Assembly (NCBI GenBank): GCA_005882155.1
Contig: VBCQ01000101.1
Location: forward strand, 1-31,622
DNA: 31,622 bases
Direction: 5' to 3'
From: Betaproteobacteria bacterium
GTDB lineage: Bacteria; Pseudomonadota; Gammaproteobacteria; Burkholderiales; Burkholderiaceae_C
Shown: positions 1 through 7,773 of the stretch, in pieces
Position numbering within the stretch: position 1 is the stretch's first letter
Layout: each line of letters starts with the position of its first letter
The notes under the pieces: generated by a model
What the model was told of the DNA's origin: nothing
The model's input: the letters and a program-made list of their open reading frames with translations, nothing else
Database searches by the model: none
Translations under genes and position numbers: made by a program

Positions 1-993
1 CTGCAGGTGTGGACCGGCGCACACATCTCGCGCGTGCTGCTGGAGCGCGGTGACGCGGGCCTCGCAGCGGTCGGCGTCGAAGTGATCCCGCGCGGCGGCG
101 GCGAACGCATCCGAGCGCATGCGACGCGCGAGGTGGTCCTCGCCACCGGCGCGATCGGCACGCCGCAGCTGCTGCATCTGTCGGGCATCGGCCCGGCGGC
201 GCTGCTGCAGCAGTACGGCATCGACGTGCAGCGCGAGCTCGCCGGCGTCGGCGACAACCTGCAAGACCATTTGCAGATCCGCGCGGTGTACCAGGTCGAC
301 GGCGTGAAGACGCTGAACACGATGGCGAGCTCGTGGTGGGGCAAGGCGCTGATCGGCCTCGAATACGCGCTCAAGCGCAGCGGCCCGATGAGCATGGCGC
401 CGTCGCAGCTCGGCGCGTTCACACGCAGCGACGCGTCGCAGCCGCATCCGAATCTCGAGTACCACGTGCAGCCGCTGTCGCTCGACGCGTTCGGCGAGCC
501 GCTGCATCCGTTCAACGCGTTCACCGCGAGCGTCTGCAACCTGAACCCGACAAGCCGCGGCCAGGTGCGGATCCGCACGCGCGAGGCCGATGCGGCGCCG
601 AGCATCCGCGCCAACTACCTGAACAGCGAGGTCGATCGCCATATCGCCGCACAAAGCCTGCGCCTGACGCGGCGCATCGTTGCCCAGCCGGCGCTCGCGA
701 AATACCGGCCGAGCGAGTTCAAGCCCGGCGTTCAGTTCCAAAGCGACGAGCAGCTCGCGACGCTCGCCGGCGACATCGGCACGACGATTTTCCACCCGGT
801 GGGCACCGCGAAAATGGGGCCGGCGAGCGACCCGGGCGCGGTTGTCGACGCGCGGCTGCGGGTGCACGGCGTGCGCGGCCTGCGCGTCGCCGATGCGAGC
901 ATCATGCCGACGATCACCAGCGGCAACACCAACTCGCCGACCTTGATGATTGCCGAGCGGGCGGCGCAATGGATCGCCGAGGAGGCGCGATGA
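1..993 (+). CDS. GMC-family FAD oxidoreductase, C-terminal part (5' end outside window)
   Basis: The reading frame is open from the first base and the true start lies upstream, so this is about 330 C-terminal residues of a protein usually 530-560 long. The family (choline dehydrogenase, alcohol and glucose dehydrogenases) oxidises alcohol groups using FAD. Visible family marks are the stretch LATGAIGTPQLLHLSGIG, which matches the second GMC signature, the segment GVGDNLQDH, and the C-terminal block HPVGTAKMG...VVDARLRVHG...ADASIMPTITSGNTN, which carries the active-site His and the following Asn. The substrate cannot be read from this part. The gene ends in an ATGA overlap with the thioredoxin-like gene, so the two are probably co-translated. 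Confidence 0.9.
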   Translation: MQVWTGAHISRVLLERGDAGLAAVGVEVIPRGGGERIRAHATREVVLATGAIGTPQLLHLSGIGPAALLQQYGIDVQRELAGVGDNLQDHLQIRAVYQVDGVKTLNTMASSWWGKALIGLEYALKRSGPMSMAPSQLGAFTRSDASQPHPNLEYHVQPLSLDAFGEPLHPFNAFTASVCNLNPTSRGQVRIRTREADAAPSIRANYLNSEVDRHIAAQSLRLTRRIVAQPALAKYRPSEFKPGVQFQSDEQLATLAGDIGTTIFHPVGTAKMGPASDPGAVVDARLRVHGVRGLRVADASIMPTITSGNTNSPTLMIAERAAQWIAEEAR

Positions 994-1349
994 ATGCGGC
1001 GTCGACCGATCGCTGGCTCGTCGCCTGCCTGTGCGCCGCGTGGTGCCGCACCTGCGACGACTACCGGCCGGTGTTCGATGCGCTGGCGCGCGAGTTCGGC
1101 CCGCAAGCGCGCTTCGTCTGGGTCGACATCGAGGACGACGAAGCCGTGATGAGCGGCGTCGATGTCGACGACTTTCCGACGCTGCTGATCGCGCACGACG
1201 ACACGATGAAATTTTTCGGCCCGGTGCTGCCGCATCTGGGGACCGCGCAACGGCTGATCCAGGCTGCCATGCACGACGAGCTCGCGGTGCTCGACGACGC
1301 GCAACTCAATGGCCTTGCTGCGAGGGTGCGCGCGCTCGCCCACCGATAA
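990..1349 (+). CDS. Thioredoxin-like protein with WCRTC active site
   Basis: This is a 119-residue protein with the thioredoxin active-site motif AAWCRTC (Cys19 and Cys22) near the N-terminus and the cis-proline segment VDDFPTLLI. The length fits a single thioredoxin domain. There is no signal peptide, so it probably acts in the cytoplasm as a thiol-disulfide or redox-partner protein. The start is the ATG at 990, which overlaps the stop of the GMC oxidoreductase as ATGA. The coupling suggests it serves that enzyme or shares its regulation, but this is inference. The CxxC pair is RT rather than the usual GP, so its redox potential may differ from housekeeping thioredoxin. Confidence 0.85.
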   Translation: MNAASTDRWLVACLCAAWCRTCDDYRPVFDALAREFGPQARFVWVDIEDDEAVMSGVDVDDFPTLLIAHDDTMKFFGPVLPHLGTAQRLIQAAMHDELAVLDDAQLNGLAARVRALAHR

Positions 1350-1397
1350 CGGCGGCGCTACGATGCCATCGCGGCCCCAACCCAGCAGGTGAACGGC

Positions 1398-2774
1398 ATG
1401 ACAACCAGCTCCTCACGCCCAGCGGTGCTCGACCTCATCGGCAACACGCCGATGGTGCAGGTGACAAGGCTCGACACCGGCCCGTGCACGCTGTTCCTCA
1501 AGCTCGAATCGCAGAACCCCGGCGGCTCGATCAAGGACCGCATCGGTCTCGCGATGGTCGACGCCGCCGAGCGCGACGGCCGCCTGAAGCCCGGCGGCAC
1601 GGTCATCGAAGCCACCGCCGGCAACACCGGCCTCGGCCTCGCGCTCGTTGCACGCGCGAAGGGCTACAACGTCGCGCTTGTCGTTCCCGACAAGATGTCG
1701 ACCGAGAAGGTGTTGCACTTGAAAGCGCTCGGCGCCGAAGTCCACATCACCCGATCCGATGTCGGCAAGGGCCACCCCGAGTACTACCAGGACTACGCGG
1801 CGCGGCTTGCCAAAGAGACCCCCGGCGCGTTCTTCGCCGACCAGTTCAACAACCCGGCCAACCCGCTCGCCCACGAGACCAGCACCGGCCCGGAAATCTG
1901 GCAGCAGATGGGCCACGACGTCGATGCGATCGCAGTCGGCGTCGGCTCGGCCGGCACGATCACCGGCCTCACGCGCTACTTCAAGAAAGTGCAGCCCGAG
2001 CTCGGATTCATCCTCGCTGACCCCACCGGCTCGATCGTTGCCGAGTACACGCGCAGCGGCAAGGTCGGCGTTGCCGGATCGTGGGCCGTCGAAGGCATCG
2101 GCGAGGATTTCATTCCGGCAATCGCCGACCTGTCGAGCGTGCGCGCCGCGTACTCGATCAGCGATGAAGACAGCTTCGGCAGCGCGCGCGAATTGCTGCG
2201 CGCCGAAGGCATTCTCGGCGGCTCGTCGACCGGCACGCTGCTCGCCGCAGCGCTGCGCTTCTGCCGCGAGCAGACCACGCCGAAACGCGTCGTCAGCTTC
2301 GTCGTCGACACCGGAACGCGCTACCTGTCGAAGGTCTACAACGACCAGTGGATGCTCGACCAGGGGCTGCTGCCGCGCAAGCGCTACGGCGACCTGCGCG
2401 ACGTGATCTCGCGCCGCTACGAAGAAGGCGGCGTCGTGAGTGTCGGCGCCGACGATACCTTGCTGACCGCATTCGCCCGCATGCGCGCGGCCGACGTGTC
2501 GCAACTGCCGGTGCTCGACGGCAAGAAGCTGATCGGCGTCATCGACGAGTCCGACCTGCTGCTCAGCGTGCATGCCGACGCGGCGCGTTTTCGCTCACCC
2601 GTGAGCAGTGCGATGACGACCGCGCCCGAGACGATTTCGCCGAAGGCGAGCCTGGCCGAGCTCGAAGCGCTGCTCGATCGCGGGCTCGTCGCGATCGTCG
2701 CCGACGCCGCCGGTTTTCACGGCCTCATCACCCGCTTCGATTTGTTGAACCATTTGCGGAGAAACCTCACGTGA
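1398..2774 (+). CDS. Cystathionine beta-synthase (PLP enzyme with CBS-domain pair)
   Basis: The 458-residue protein is a fold-type II PLP enzyme that condenses L-serine (or O-acetylserine) with homocysteine to cystathionine. Lys46 in NPGGSIKDR is the predicted PLP lysine, ATAGNTG is the substrate loop and GVGSAGTITG the phosphate-binding loop. Residues from about 330 to the end form two CBS repeats (VSVGADDTLLTAFARM, VSSAMTTAPETI), which separates it from plain cysteine synthase. The ATG at 1398 is preferred over the GTG at 1389 because AGGTG lies about 8 bases upstream. The next gene starts inside its stop codon (GTGA), and that gene is a gamma-lyase, so a reverse transsulfuration role is likely. 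A cysteine synthase function is the main alternative. Confidence 0.9.
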   Translation: MTTSSSRPAVLDLIGNTPMVQVTRLDTGPCTLFLKLESQNPGGSIKDRIGLAMVDAAERDGRLKPGGTVIEATAGNTGLGLALVARAKGYNVALVVPDKMSTEKVLHLKALGAEVHITRSDVGKGHPEYYQDYAARLAKETPGAFFADQFNNPANPLAHETSTGPEIWQQMGHDVDAIAVGVGSAGTITGLTRYFKKVQPELGFILADPTGSIVAEYTRSGKVGVAGSWAVEGIGEDFIPAIADLSSVRAAYSISDEDSFGSARELLRAEGILGGSSTGTLLAAALRFCREQTTPKRVVSFVVDTGTRYLSKVYNDQWMLDQGLLPRKRYGDLRDVISRRYEEGGVVSVGADDTLLTAFARMRAADVSQLPVLDGKKLIGVIDESDLLLSVHADAARFRSPVSSAMTTAPETISPKASLAELEALLDRGLVAIVADAAGFHGLITRFDLLNHLRRNLT

Positions 2775-3949
2775 GCAGCGACGACAACGAACTTGCCTTC
2801 GGCACCCGCGTGATCCACGCCGGCCAGTCGCCCGACCCGTCGACCGGCGCGATCATGCCGCCGATCTACGCGACCTCGACCTTCGTGCAGCAGAGTCCCG
2901 GCGTACACAAGGGCCTCGACTATGGCCGCTCGCACAATCCGACGCGCTGGGCCTTCGAGCGCTGCGTCGCCGACCTCGAAAGCGGCGCGGCGGGCTTTGC
3001 GTTCGCGTCCGGCCTCGCCGCGATCTCGACGGTGCTCGAGCTCATCGACGCCGGTTCGCACATCGTCTCGGGCGACGATGTCTACGGCGGCACATTCCGA
3101 CTGTTCGAGCGCGTTCGTCGGCGCAGCGCCGGCCATCATTTCAGCTTCGTCGACCTGACCGACAGCGCGAACCTCGTCGCTGCGCTGACGCCGCAGACGA
3201 AGCTCGTCTGGGTCGAGACGCCGACCAATCCGCTGCTGCGTCTGGCGGACCTGCGCGCGATCGCTGCGATCTGCCGCGAGCGCGGCATTCTCTGTGCCGC
3301 CGACAACACCTTCGCCAGCCCCTGGGTGCAGCGCCCGCTCGAGCTCGGCTTCGACGTCGTCGTGCACTCGACGACGAAGTACCTCAACGGCCACTCGGAT
3401 GTCATCGGCGGTGTCGCTGTTGTTGGCAAAGAAAAACGCCACGACGAATTGCGCGAGCGCCTCGGCTTTCTGCAGAACGCGGTCGGCGCGATCGCCGGTC
3501 CGTTCGACAGCTTCCTCGCGCTGCGCGGCGTGAAGACGCTCGCGCTGCGGATGGAGCGCCATTGCAGCAACGCGCTCGAGCTCGCGCAATGGCTCAGCGA
3601 GCAACCGCAGGTCGCGCGGGTTCACTACCCTGGCCTCGAATCGCATCCGCAGCACGCGCTCGCGCGAGCGCAGATGCGCGGCTTCGGCGGGATGATCTCG
3701 CTCGATCTGAAGTGCGATCTCGCCGGCACGCGGCGCTTTCTCGAAGCGGTTCGAATCTTCGCGCTCGCCGAGAGCTTGGGCGGCGTCGAAAGCCTGATCG
3801 AACATCCGGCGATCATGACCCACGCGACGATCCCCGAAGCGACGCGAGCGAGTCTCGGCATCGGCGACTCGCTGGTGCGCTTGTCGGTCGGCGTCGAAGA
3901 TGTCGACGACTTGCGCGCCGACCTGCAGCAGGCCTTGGCGCGGGTGTGA
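2771..3949 (+). CDS. Cystathionine gamma-lyase / gamma-synthase family PLP enzyme
   Basis: This 392-residue fold-type I PLP enzyme of the Cys/Met metabolism family splits cystathionine to cysteine, 2-oxobutyrate and ammonia if it is a lyase. Seen in the sequence: YGRSHNPTR (substrate and phosphate contacts), the PLP-binding Asp in AADNTFASP, and Lys203 in HSTTKYLNGHSD as the Schiff-base lysine. The C-terminal segment SLGGVESLIEHPAIMTH is typical. The GTG start at 2771 overlaps the preceding TGA, with GGAGA about 8 bases upstream. Family members with gamma-synthase or homocysteine lyase activity look alike; partnership with the CBS gene argues for the gamma-lyase. Confidence 0.88.
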   Translation: MSSDDNELAFGTRVIHAGQSPDPSTGAIMPPIYATSTFVQQSPGVHKGLDYGRSHNPTRWAFERCVADLESGAAGFAFASGLAAISTVLELIDAGSHIVSGDDVYGGTFRLFERVRRRSAGHHFSFVDLTDSANLVAALTPQTKLVWVETPTNPLLRLADLRAIAAICRERGILCAADNTFASPWVQRPLELGFDVVVHSTTKYLNGHSDVIGGVAVVGKEKRHDELRERLGFLQNAVGAIAGPFDSFLALRGVKTLALRMERHCSNALELAQWLSEQPQVARVHYPGLESHPQHALARAQMRGFGGMISLDLKCDLAGTRRFLEAVRIFALAESLGGVESLIEHPAIMTHATIPEATRASLGIGDSLVRLSVGVEDVDDLRADLQQALARV

Positions 3950-3968
3950 TTGCGAACAAGCGAGGCTG

Positions 3969-4757
3969 ATGGACACCGTCACGATCGACAGCTGGAAGTC
4001 CTTCGTCGCTTGCGCCGACGAGCTCGACGACTGGGCGTTTCGCGGCCACCGTGCGGCGCAGCAGCCGCTCGTCAGCTCGCTGTGCCGGCGCTTGACGCAG
4101 TTCTGCCCCGACAAGTCGCAATGGCCGCAGCGCGAGGCGCGCGCGCTGCGCATCTTCCGCCGCAAGGCGCACATTTATTTGGCCGAGCGCAGCGTGCTCG
4201 AAGACGATCTGCGCTGCCTCGCGATGATGCAGCACCATGGCGCGCCGACGCGGCTGCTGGACTTCACCAAGTCGCCATTCGTCGCTGCGTTCTTCGCACT
4301 CGAAGGCGCCGTCGAAGACGCGGCGATCTACGCGCTGAACACGCCGGCGCTGTGGAACGCGGTGCCGAACTTCGACGCGAGCCTGACGCGCGATGTGATC
4401 GACCCGCGCCGCGGCGACAACTTCGCGCGCTACTTCGCGACCAACAAGCACCCGCTGCTCTGGTGCGGCGAGCCGGCCGAGATGGACCGGCGCCTCGTCG
4501 CGCAATCGGGCCTGTTCGTCGTGCCGGGCCAGCTCGACTTGACGCTCGAGCAGATCCTGAGTCACTACGCGTCGCAGGAGCCGCTGCTGAAAAAGATCGT
4601 GATGCCGCACGGCTTGCGCGAGCAGGTGATGCATGCGCTGTACCGCATGAACATCACCCACGCGACGCTGTTTCCCGACCTCGACGGCCTCGCGCGCTCG
4701 ATCGCCTACGAGCTCGAAGTCGTCTGGGAAGGCTCGGGCGGCGGCACGCGCGCCTGA
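3969..4757 (+). CDS. FRG-domain protein
   Basis: This 262-residue protein carries the FRG domain. The name motif is at about residues 25-27 (DDWAFRGHR), followed by the conserved block MMQHHGAPTRLLDFT at about residues 87-100 and a hydrophobic helix FVAAFFALEGA. The domain occurs widely in bacteria, often alone, and its biochemical role is unsettled; a link to NAD- or ADP-ribose-type chemistry has been proposed for related folds but cannot be shown here. No signal peptide or membrane segment is seen. It starts 19 bases after the gamma-lyase gene and may be read from the same transcript. Its last 52 bases overlap the convergent molybdopterin oxidoreductase gene. Confidence 0.8.
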   Translation: MDTVTIDSWKSFVACADELDDWAFRGHRAAQQPLVSSLCRRLTQFCPDKSQWPQREARALRIFRRKAHIYLAERSVLEDDLRCLAMMQHHGAPTRLLDFTKSPFVAAFFALEGAVEDAAIYALNTPALWNAVPNFDASLTRDVIDPRRGDNFARYFATNKHPLLWCGEPAEMDRRLVAQSGLFVVPGQLDLTLEQILSHYASQEPLLKKIVMPHGLREQVMHALYRMNITHATLFPDLDGLARSIAYELEVVWEGSGGGTRA

Positions 4758-5452
4758 TGGCGCTGCAAGGCCTCGTCGAAGCGCGCCGCCGTGCGGTTGA
4801 TCAGCGGGCGATAGAGGTAGCGCAGCAGCCAGCCGGGGAACCACTGTCCACGCTCTTCGGCCGCGACCCGGGCTCGCGGGTGCGCCATGAAGCGCAAGCC
4901 CACGGGACGATAGCTCGCGCTGCTGCGCCAGAACTCGATGCGGCGGACATGCTTGACGCTCTTGTAGCCGTAATGCGCCGGCGCGACGAGGCGCAGCGGC
5001 GCGCCATGGGCGATCGACAGCGGCGCTCCGTTGAGCCGATCGGCGAGCAACACGTCGGAGGCGAGCAGGTCCGCGAGCGGCAGGCTGGCTCGATAGCCGT
5101 CCTGACCGCGCAGCACCACGAACTCGGCGCCCGCAGCGGGCTCGGCGAGCGGCTGGACGAGCTGCTCGTAGACATCGGCGAAGCGAAATCCGCTCCACTG
5201 CAGCGATCGGTGGGTCCACGTCGTCACGCAGTGAAAGTCGGCGCATTGCTCGGTTCGGGCGACGCGTTGCAGCTCGCCGGCGAGGGCGAGCGAGTGGCGC
5301 ACATCGCCGCCGATTTGCACCTCGACCCGCTCTGTCTGGGTCGGAAATCGGCCATCGAACGGCGACGCACCGAAGCGCGGGAAGTCGTCGCGAGCGACTT
5401 GCCCCGGCGGCAGGCAGGTCGCGGACTCAGTTCGTGATATCGCGATGGGCAT
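4706..5452 (-). CDS. Molybdopterin-dependent oxidoreductase (sulfite oxidase-type domain)
   Basis: A 248-residue protein consists essentially of one oxidoreductase molybdopterin-binding domain. Cys75 in FHCVTTWTH is the expected molybdenum ligand. The later segment ADRLNGAPLSIAHGAPLRLVAP and YGYKSVKHVRRIEF match the conserved C-terminal part of the domain. There is no Tat signal and no heme domain, so it is probably cytoplasmic or a soluble subunit; the substrate is unknown. The start at 5452 is backed by a strong Shine-Dalgarno (AGGAGG, 5459-5464 on the complement). It begins 26 bases inside the end of the LysR gene, so regulator and enzyme form one unit. Confidence 0.85.
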   Translation of the reverse strand: MPIAISRTESATCLPPGQVARDDFPRFGASPFDGRFPTQTERVEVQIGGDVRHSLALAGELQRVARTEQCADFHCVTTWTHRSLQWSGFRFADVYEQLVQPLAEPAAGAEFVVLRGQDGYRASLPLADLLASDVLLADRLNGAPLSIAHGAPLRLVAPAHYGYKSVKHVRRIEFWRSSASYRPVGLRFMAHPRARVAAEERGQWFPGWLLRYLYRPLINRTAARFDEALQRHQARVPPPEPSQTTSSS

Positions 5453-6362
5453 CTAGCGCCTCCTGATGCAACCAGTCGACGAACGCGCGGACGGCCTTCT
5501 GCTCGTTCGAGCTCACTGCGGTGACCACATGCCAGCCGCCGGCTGCGACCCGATGCTCCGGAAACGGCACCACCAGCCGGCCCTCGCGCAGCAGCGGGGC
5601 GATCAGCGAGAAGCGGCCGAGCGCGACACCGCTGCCATCGAGCGCCGACTGGATCAACTGGTCGTAGTGAGAGAAGTTCATGCTGCCGGCGGGTCGCAGC
5701 TTCGACAGGCCCGTGGCTTGCAGCCAGCGCACCCAATCGACACGGCGGCGGCCCGCGATCAAGGTCTCGAGTCGCAGCAGCACATGGTGCGCGAGGTCCT
5801 GCGGGTGCCGCAGCGGCTTCGCCGGATTCTTCAGCAAGGCCGGCGCACACACCGGCGAGACCTCGTCAGGGGCGAGACGGCGTGCTGACGCTGGCGCGCT
5901 GCCGGCGCGGTAGTGCAGGATCGCCACGTCGACGCCATCGCGCTCGAACTCGCCTGGGTTGTTGGTGGCGACGACTCGAACATCGCAGCTCGAATGCGCT
6001 GCGGCGAAGCGGTGCAAGCGCGGCGCAAGCCAGAACGACGCGAACGGCACGGCGGTGGTCACGGTGACCGACGTGCGCCCCTTCGCGCCGAGCAGCTTGT
6101 CGGTCGCATCGTCGATCAGTGCCGAAGCTGCGCTGACGGCCCCGTACAGCGTGTGGCCCGCAGCGGTCAGCTCGAGCCCGCGATTGACGCGCCGAAACAG
6201 CGGCAACCCGAGCTGATCCTCCAAGGTCTTCACCTGGCGGCTGATCGCCGATTGCGTCACGAACATCTCTTCGGCGGCCAGCGTGAAGCTCAGGCGCCGG
6301 GCCGCCGCTTCGAAGCCCTTCAGCATGTCCAGCGACAAGCGGGGACGCGCGTGTTTGTCCAT
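5427..6362 (-). CDS. LysR-family transcriptional regulator (GcvA-like)
   Basis: The 311-residue protein has the LysR layout. An N-terminal winged helix-turn-helix lies at about residues 10-70 (FTLAAEEMFVTQSAISRQVK, then LGLPLFRR), followed by a two-lobed ligand-binding domain starting near residue 95. Within the family it resembles the GcvA type in its SFTLAAEEM and VTQSAISRQV wording. It is the first gene of a two-gene unit, and its 3' end overlaps the oxidoreductase start by 26 bases, so that enzyme is a likely co-transcribed target. It is divergent from the DUF2917 gene with an 89-base gap that holds a candidate promoter and dyad. The effector is not predictable. Confidence 0.92.
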   Translation of the reverse strand: MDKHARPRLSLDMLKGFEAAARRLSFTLAAEEMFVTQSAISRQVKTLEDQLGLPLFRRVNRGLELTAAGHTLYGAVSAASALIDDATDKLLGAKGRTSVTVTTAVPFASFWLAPRLHRFAAAHSSCDVRVVATNNPGEFERDGVDVAILHYRAGSAPASARRLAPDEVSPVCAPALLKNPAKPLRHPQDLAHHVLLRLETLIAGRRRVDWVRWLQATGLSKLRPAGSMNFSHYDQLIQSALDGSGVALGRFSLIAPLLREGRLVVPFPEHRVAAGGWHVVTAVSSNEQKAVRAFVDWLHQEALDAHRDITN

Positions 6363-6397
6363 GCTTTCAACGCATGCGAACCATGAGGAGAGATCGT

Positions 6398-6426
6398 TTG
6401 AGCGCGCAGCGTGCGCTCGCCAGAAT
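6398..6426 (+). promoter_or_regulatory. Candidate sigma-70 promoter of the DUF2917 gene with a dyad in the spacer
   Basis: TTGAGC (6398-6403) and CAGAAT (6421-6426) are separated by exactly 17 bases, each matching consensus at 4 of 6 positions. The spacer overlaps a dyad, GAGCGC (6400-6405) and GCGCTC (6413-6418). A regulator bound there would cover the promoter, and the divergent LysR protein is the obvious candidate. The gene start at 6452 lies about 20 bases after the expected transcription start. Confidence 0.4.
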
Positions 6427-6451
6427 GAATTCGAATCGGCAGGAGTTTCGC

Positions 6452-6742
6452 ATGCACACCTACACTCGCCAACTTGTCATCACGCTGCCGCGGCGCGAGC
6501 TGATCACGCTGGAGGTCGTGCCGCCGACGCGGCTCGTCTGCGTGGACGGCGCGCTGTGGATTACGCTGCAGGATCAATCGATCGACATCGTGCTGCAAGC
6601 CGGCGAGGTGGTCGACCTCGGACCGCGAGGCACGGCCGCAGTGCAGGCCTTGCGCAGTGCGCGATTCGCCGTCTGGCGCTATGCCGGCTGGCGATCCGGC
6701 GTCGGTTGCGATACGAGCCGTCTCTCGATCCAGCGGCTGTAG
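6452..6742 (+). CDS. DUF2917 family protein
   Basis: This 96-residue protein matches the DUF2917 pattern: a basic beta-rich start, then CVDGALWITLQDQSIDIVLQAGEVVDL, which resembles a small cupin-like sheet, and a short C-terminal tail. The function is unknown. The ATG at 6452 is chosen over upstream in-frame ATGs (6374, 6425) because AGGAG at 6441-6445 sits 6 bases before it. Divergent placement next to a LysR gene is a common arrangement for this family in Burkholderiales, which suggests regulation by that protein. Its last 64 bases overlap the 3' end of the convergent ABC permease gene. Confidence 0.8.
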   Translation: MHTYTRQLVITLPRRELITLEVVPPTRLVCVDGALWITLQDQSIDIVLQAGEVVDLGPRGTAAVQALRSARFAVWRYAGWRSGVGCDTSRLSIQRL

Positions 6743-7773
6743 CGCGACATCGCGAAGCAGAACGCCCAGTAAACGAAGGCAATGAACAAATAGCCTTCGA
6801 GGTAGAACGGCCGCCAGGTCGGGTCGCCGCCGAGGGCGAGCGTTAGCGCGCCGGTCAGTTCGTAGAGGCTCACGATGACGACGAGCGACGAGTCTTTGAA
6901 GTTGCCGATGAACGTATTCATCAATGCCGGCACCACCGACCGCAGCGCTTGCGGCAACACGATGTAGCGCTGCACCTGCCACGCCCGCAGGCCCATCGCG
7001 CGCGCCGCGAGCAGCTGGCCGACCGGCACCGCCTGCAGCCCGCCGCGCACCACTTCGGCGAGGTAGGCGGCCGAGAACAGCGTGATGCCGACGAGCACCC
7101 GCAACAGCACGTCGAGCTGCCAGCCTTGCGGCAGCAGCAGCGGCAGCATGAACGACGCCATGAACAGCACCGAGATCAGCGGCACGCCGCGAATCAGCTC
7201 GATGTAGGTGATGCACACCGAGCGAACCACCGGCCATGGCGAGCGGCGGCCGAGCGCGAGCAGCACGCCGAGCGGGAACGCGACGCCGAGGCTGAACAGC
7301 GACAGCAGCAAGGTCAGCGGCAAGCCGCCCCAGCGCGAGCTCGGCACGATCTCCAAGCCCGCGACGCCGCCACGCATCAACGCGACGAAGAGCAAGAGGC
7401 CGATGATCCAAAGCAGCGCGAGCCAGCGGCTCCACATCCGCGGCACCGCACTCACGAAGCTCATTGCCGCGAGCAGCAGCAGGCCGACGCCGGGGCGCCA
7501 TTGCAGCGCGTACGGGTAGCGCCCGAACAGAATCGCGCGCAACTTCTCGGCGATGACGCCCCAACAGGCGCCGGCATGCTCGATCGCGCGGCAGGCCTGC
7601 GCGTCGGCGTTGAACACCGCGTGCAGCAGCGCCCAGTTCGCGAGCTTCGGCAGCGCCCACGCGAGCGCCGCGGCGACGAGCAGGGTGAGCAGCGTGTTGG
7701 CCGGGCTGCTGAAGAATTCGTCGCGGGTCCATTTAATTGCGCTGCGACGCGCGACGACCGGTGCCGAACTCAT
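6679..7773 (-). CDS. aapM: Polar amino-acid ABC transporter permease (AapM-like)
   Basis: The 364-residue inner-membrane protein belongs to the HisM/GltK permease family. It has an N-terminal hydrophobic region, then the permease core from about residue 165 with YIELIRGVPLISVLF, and the EAA loop (ARAMGLRAWQVQRYIVLPQALR) that docks on the ATPase. The long N-terminal extension with extra membrane helices is typical of the Aap/Bzt general L-amino-acid type rather than the short GltK type. The start at 7773 overlaps the stop of the upstream permease as ATGA; a longer frame up to 7872 exists but would lie inside that gene. It is the last gene of the operon; no ATPase gene follows. Confidence 0.88.
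   Translation of the reverse strand: MSSAPVVARRSAIKWTRDEFFSSPANTLLTLLVAAALAWALPKLANWALLHAVFNADAQACRAIEHAGACWGVIAEKLRAILFGRYPYALQWRPGVGLLLLAAMSFVSAVPRMWSRWLALLWIIGLLLFVALMRGGVAGLEIVPSSRWGGLPLTLLLSLFSLGVAFPLGVLLALGRRSPWPVVRSVCITYIELIRGVPLISVLFMASFMLPLLLPQGWQLDVLLRVLVGITLFSAAYLAEVVRGGLQAVPVGQLLAARAMGLRAWQVQRYIVLPQALRSVVPALMNTFIGNFKDSSLVVIVSLYELTGALTLALGGDPTWRPFYLEGYLFIAFVYWAFCFAMSRYSRWIERRLVSQPTPDRQPA

Noticed and set aside
1350..1397. Riboswitch before the cystathionine beta-synthase gene
   Set aside because: The gap is only 48 bases, too short for a SAM or SAH riboswitch, and no core consensus is visible.
1413..2573. Long open frame on the minus strand over the CBS gene
   Set aside because: It is a shadow of the GC-rich plus-strand gene; its product is full of Arg, Ala and Asp with no domain, and the plus frame has clear PLP motifs.
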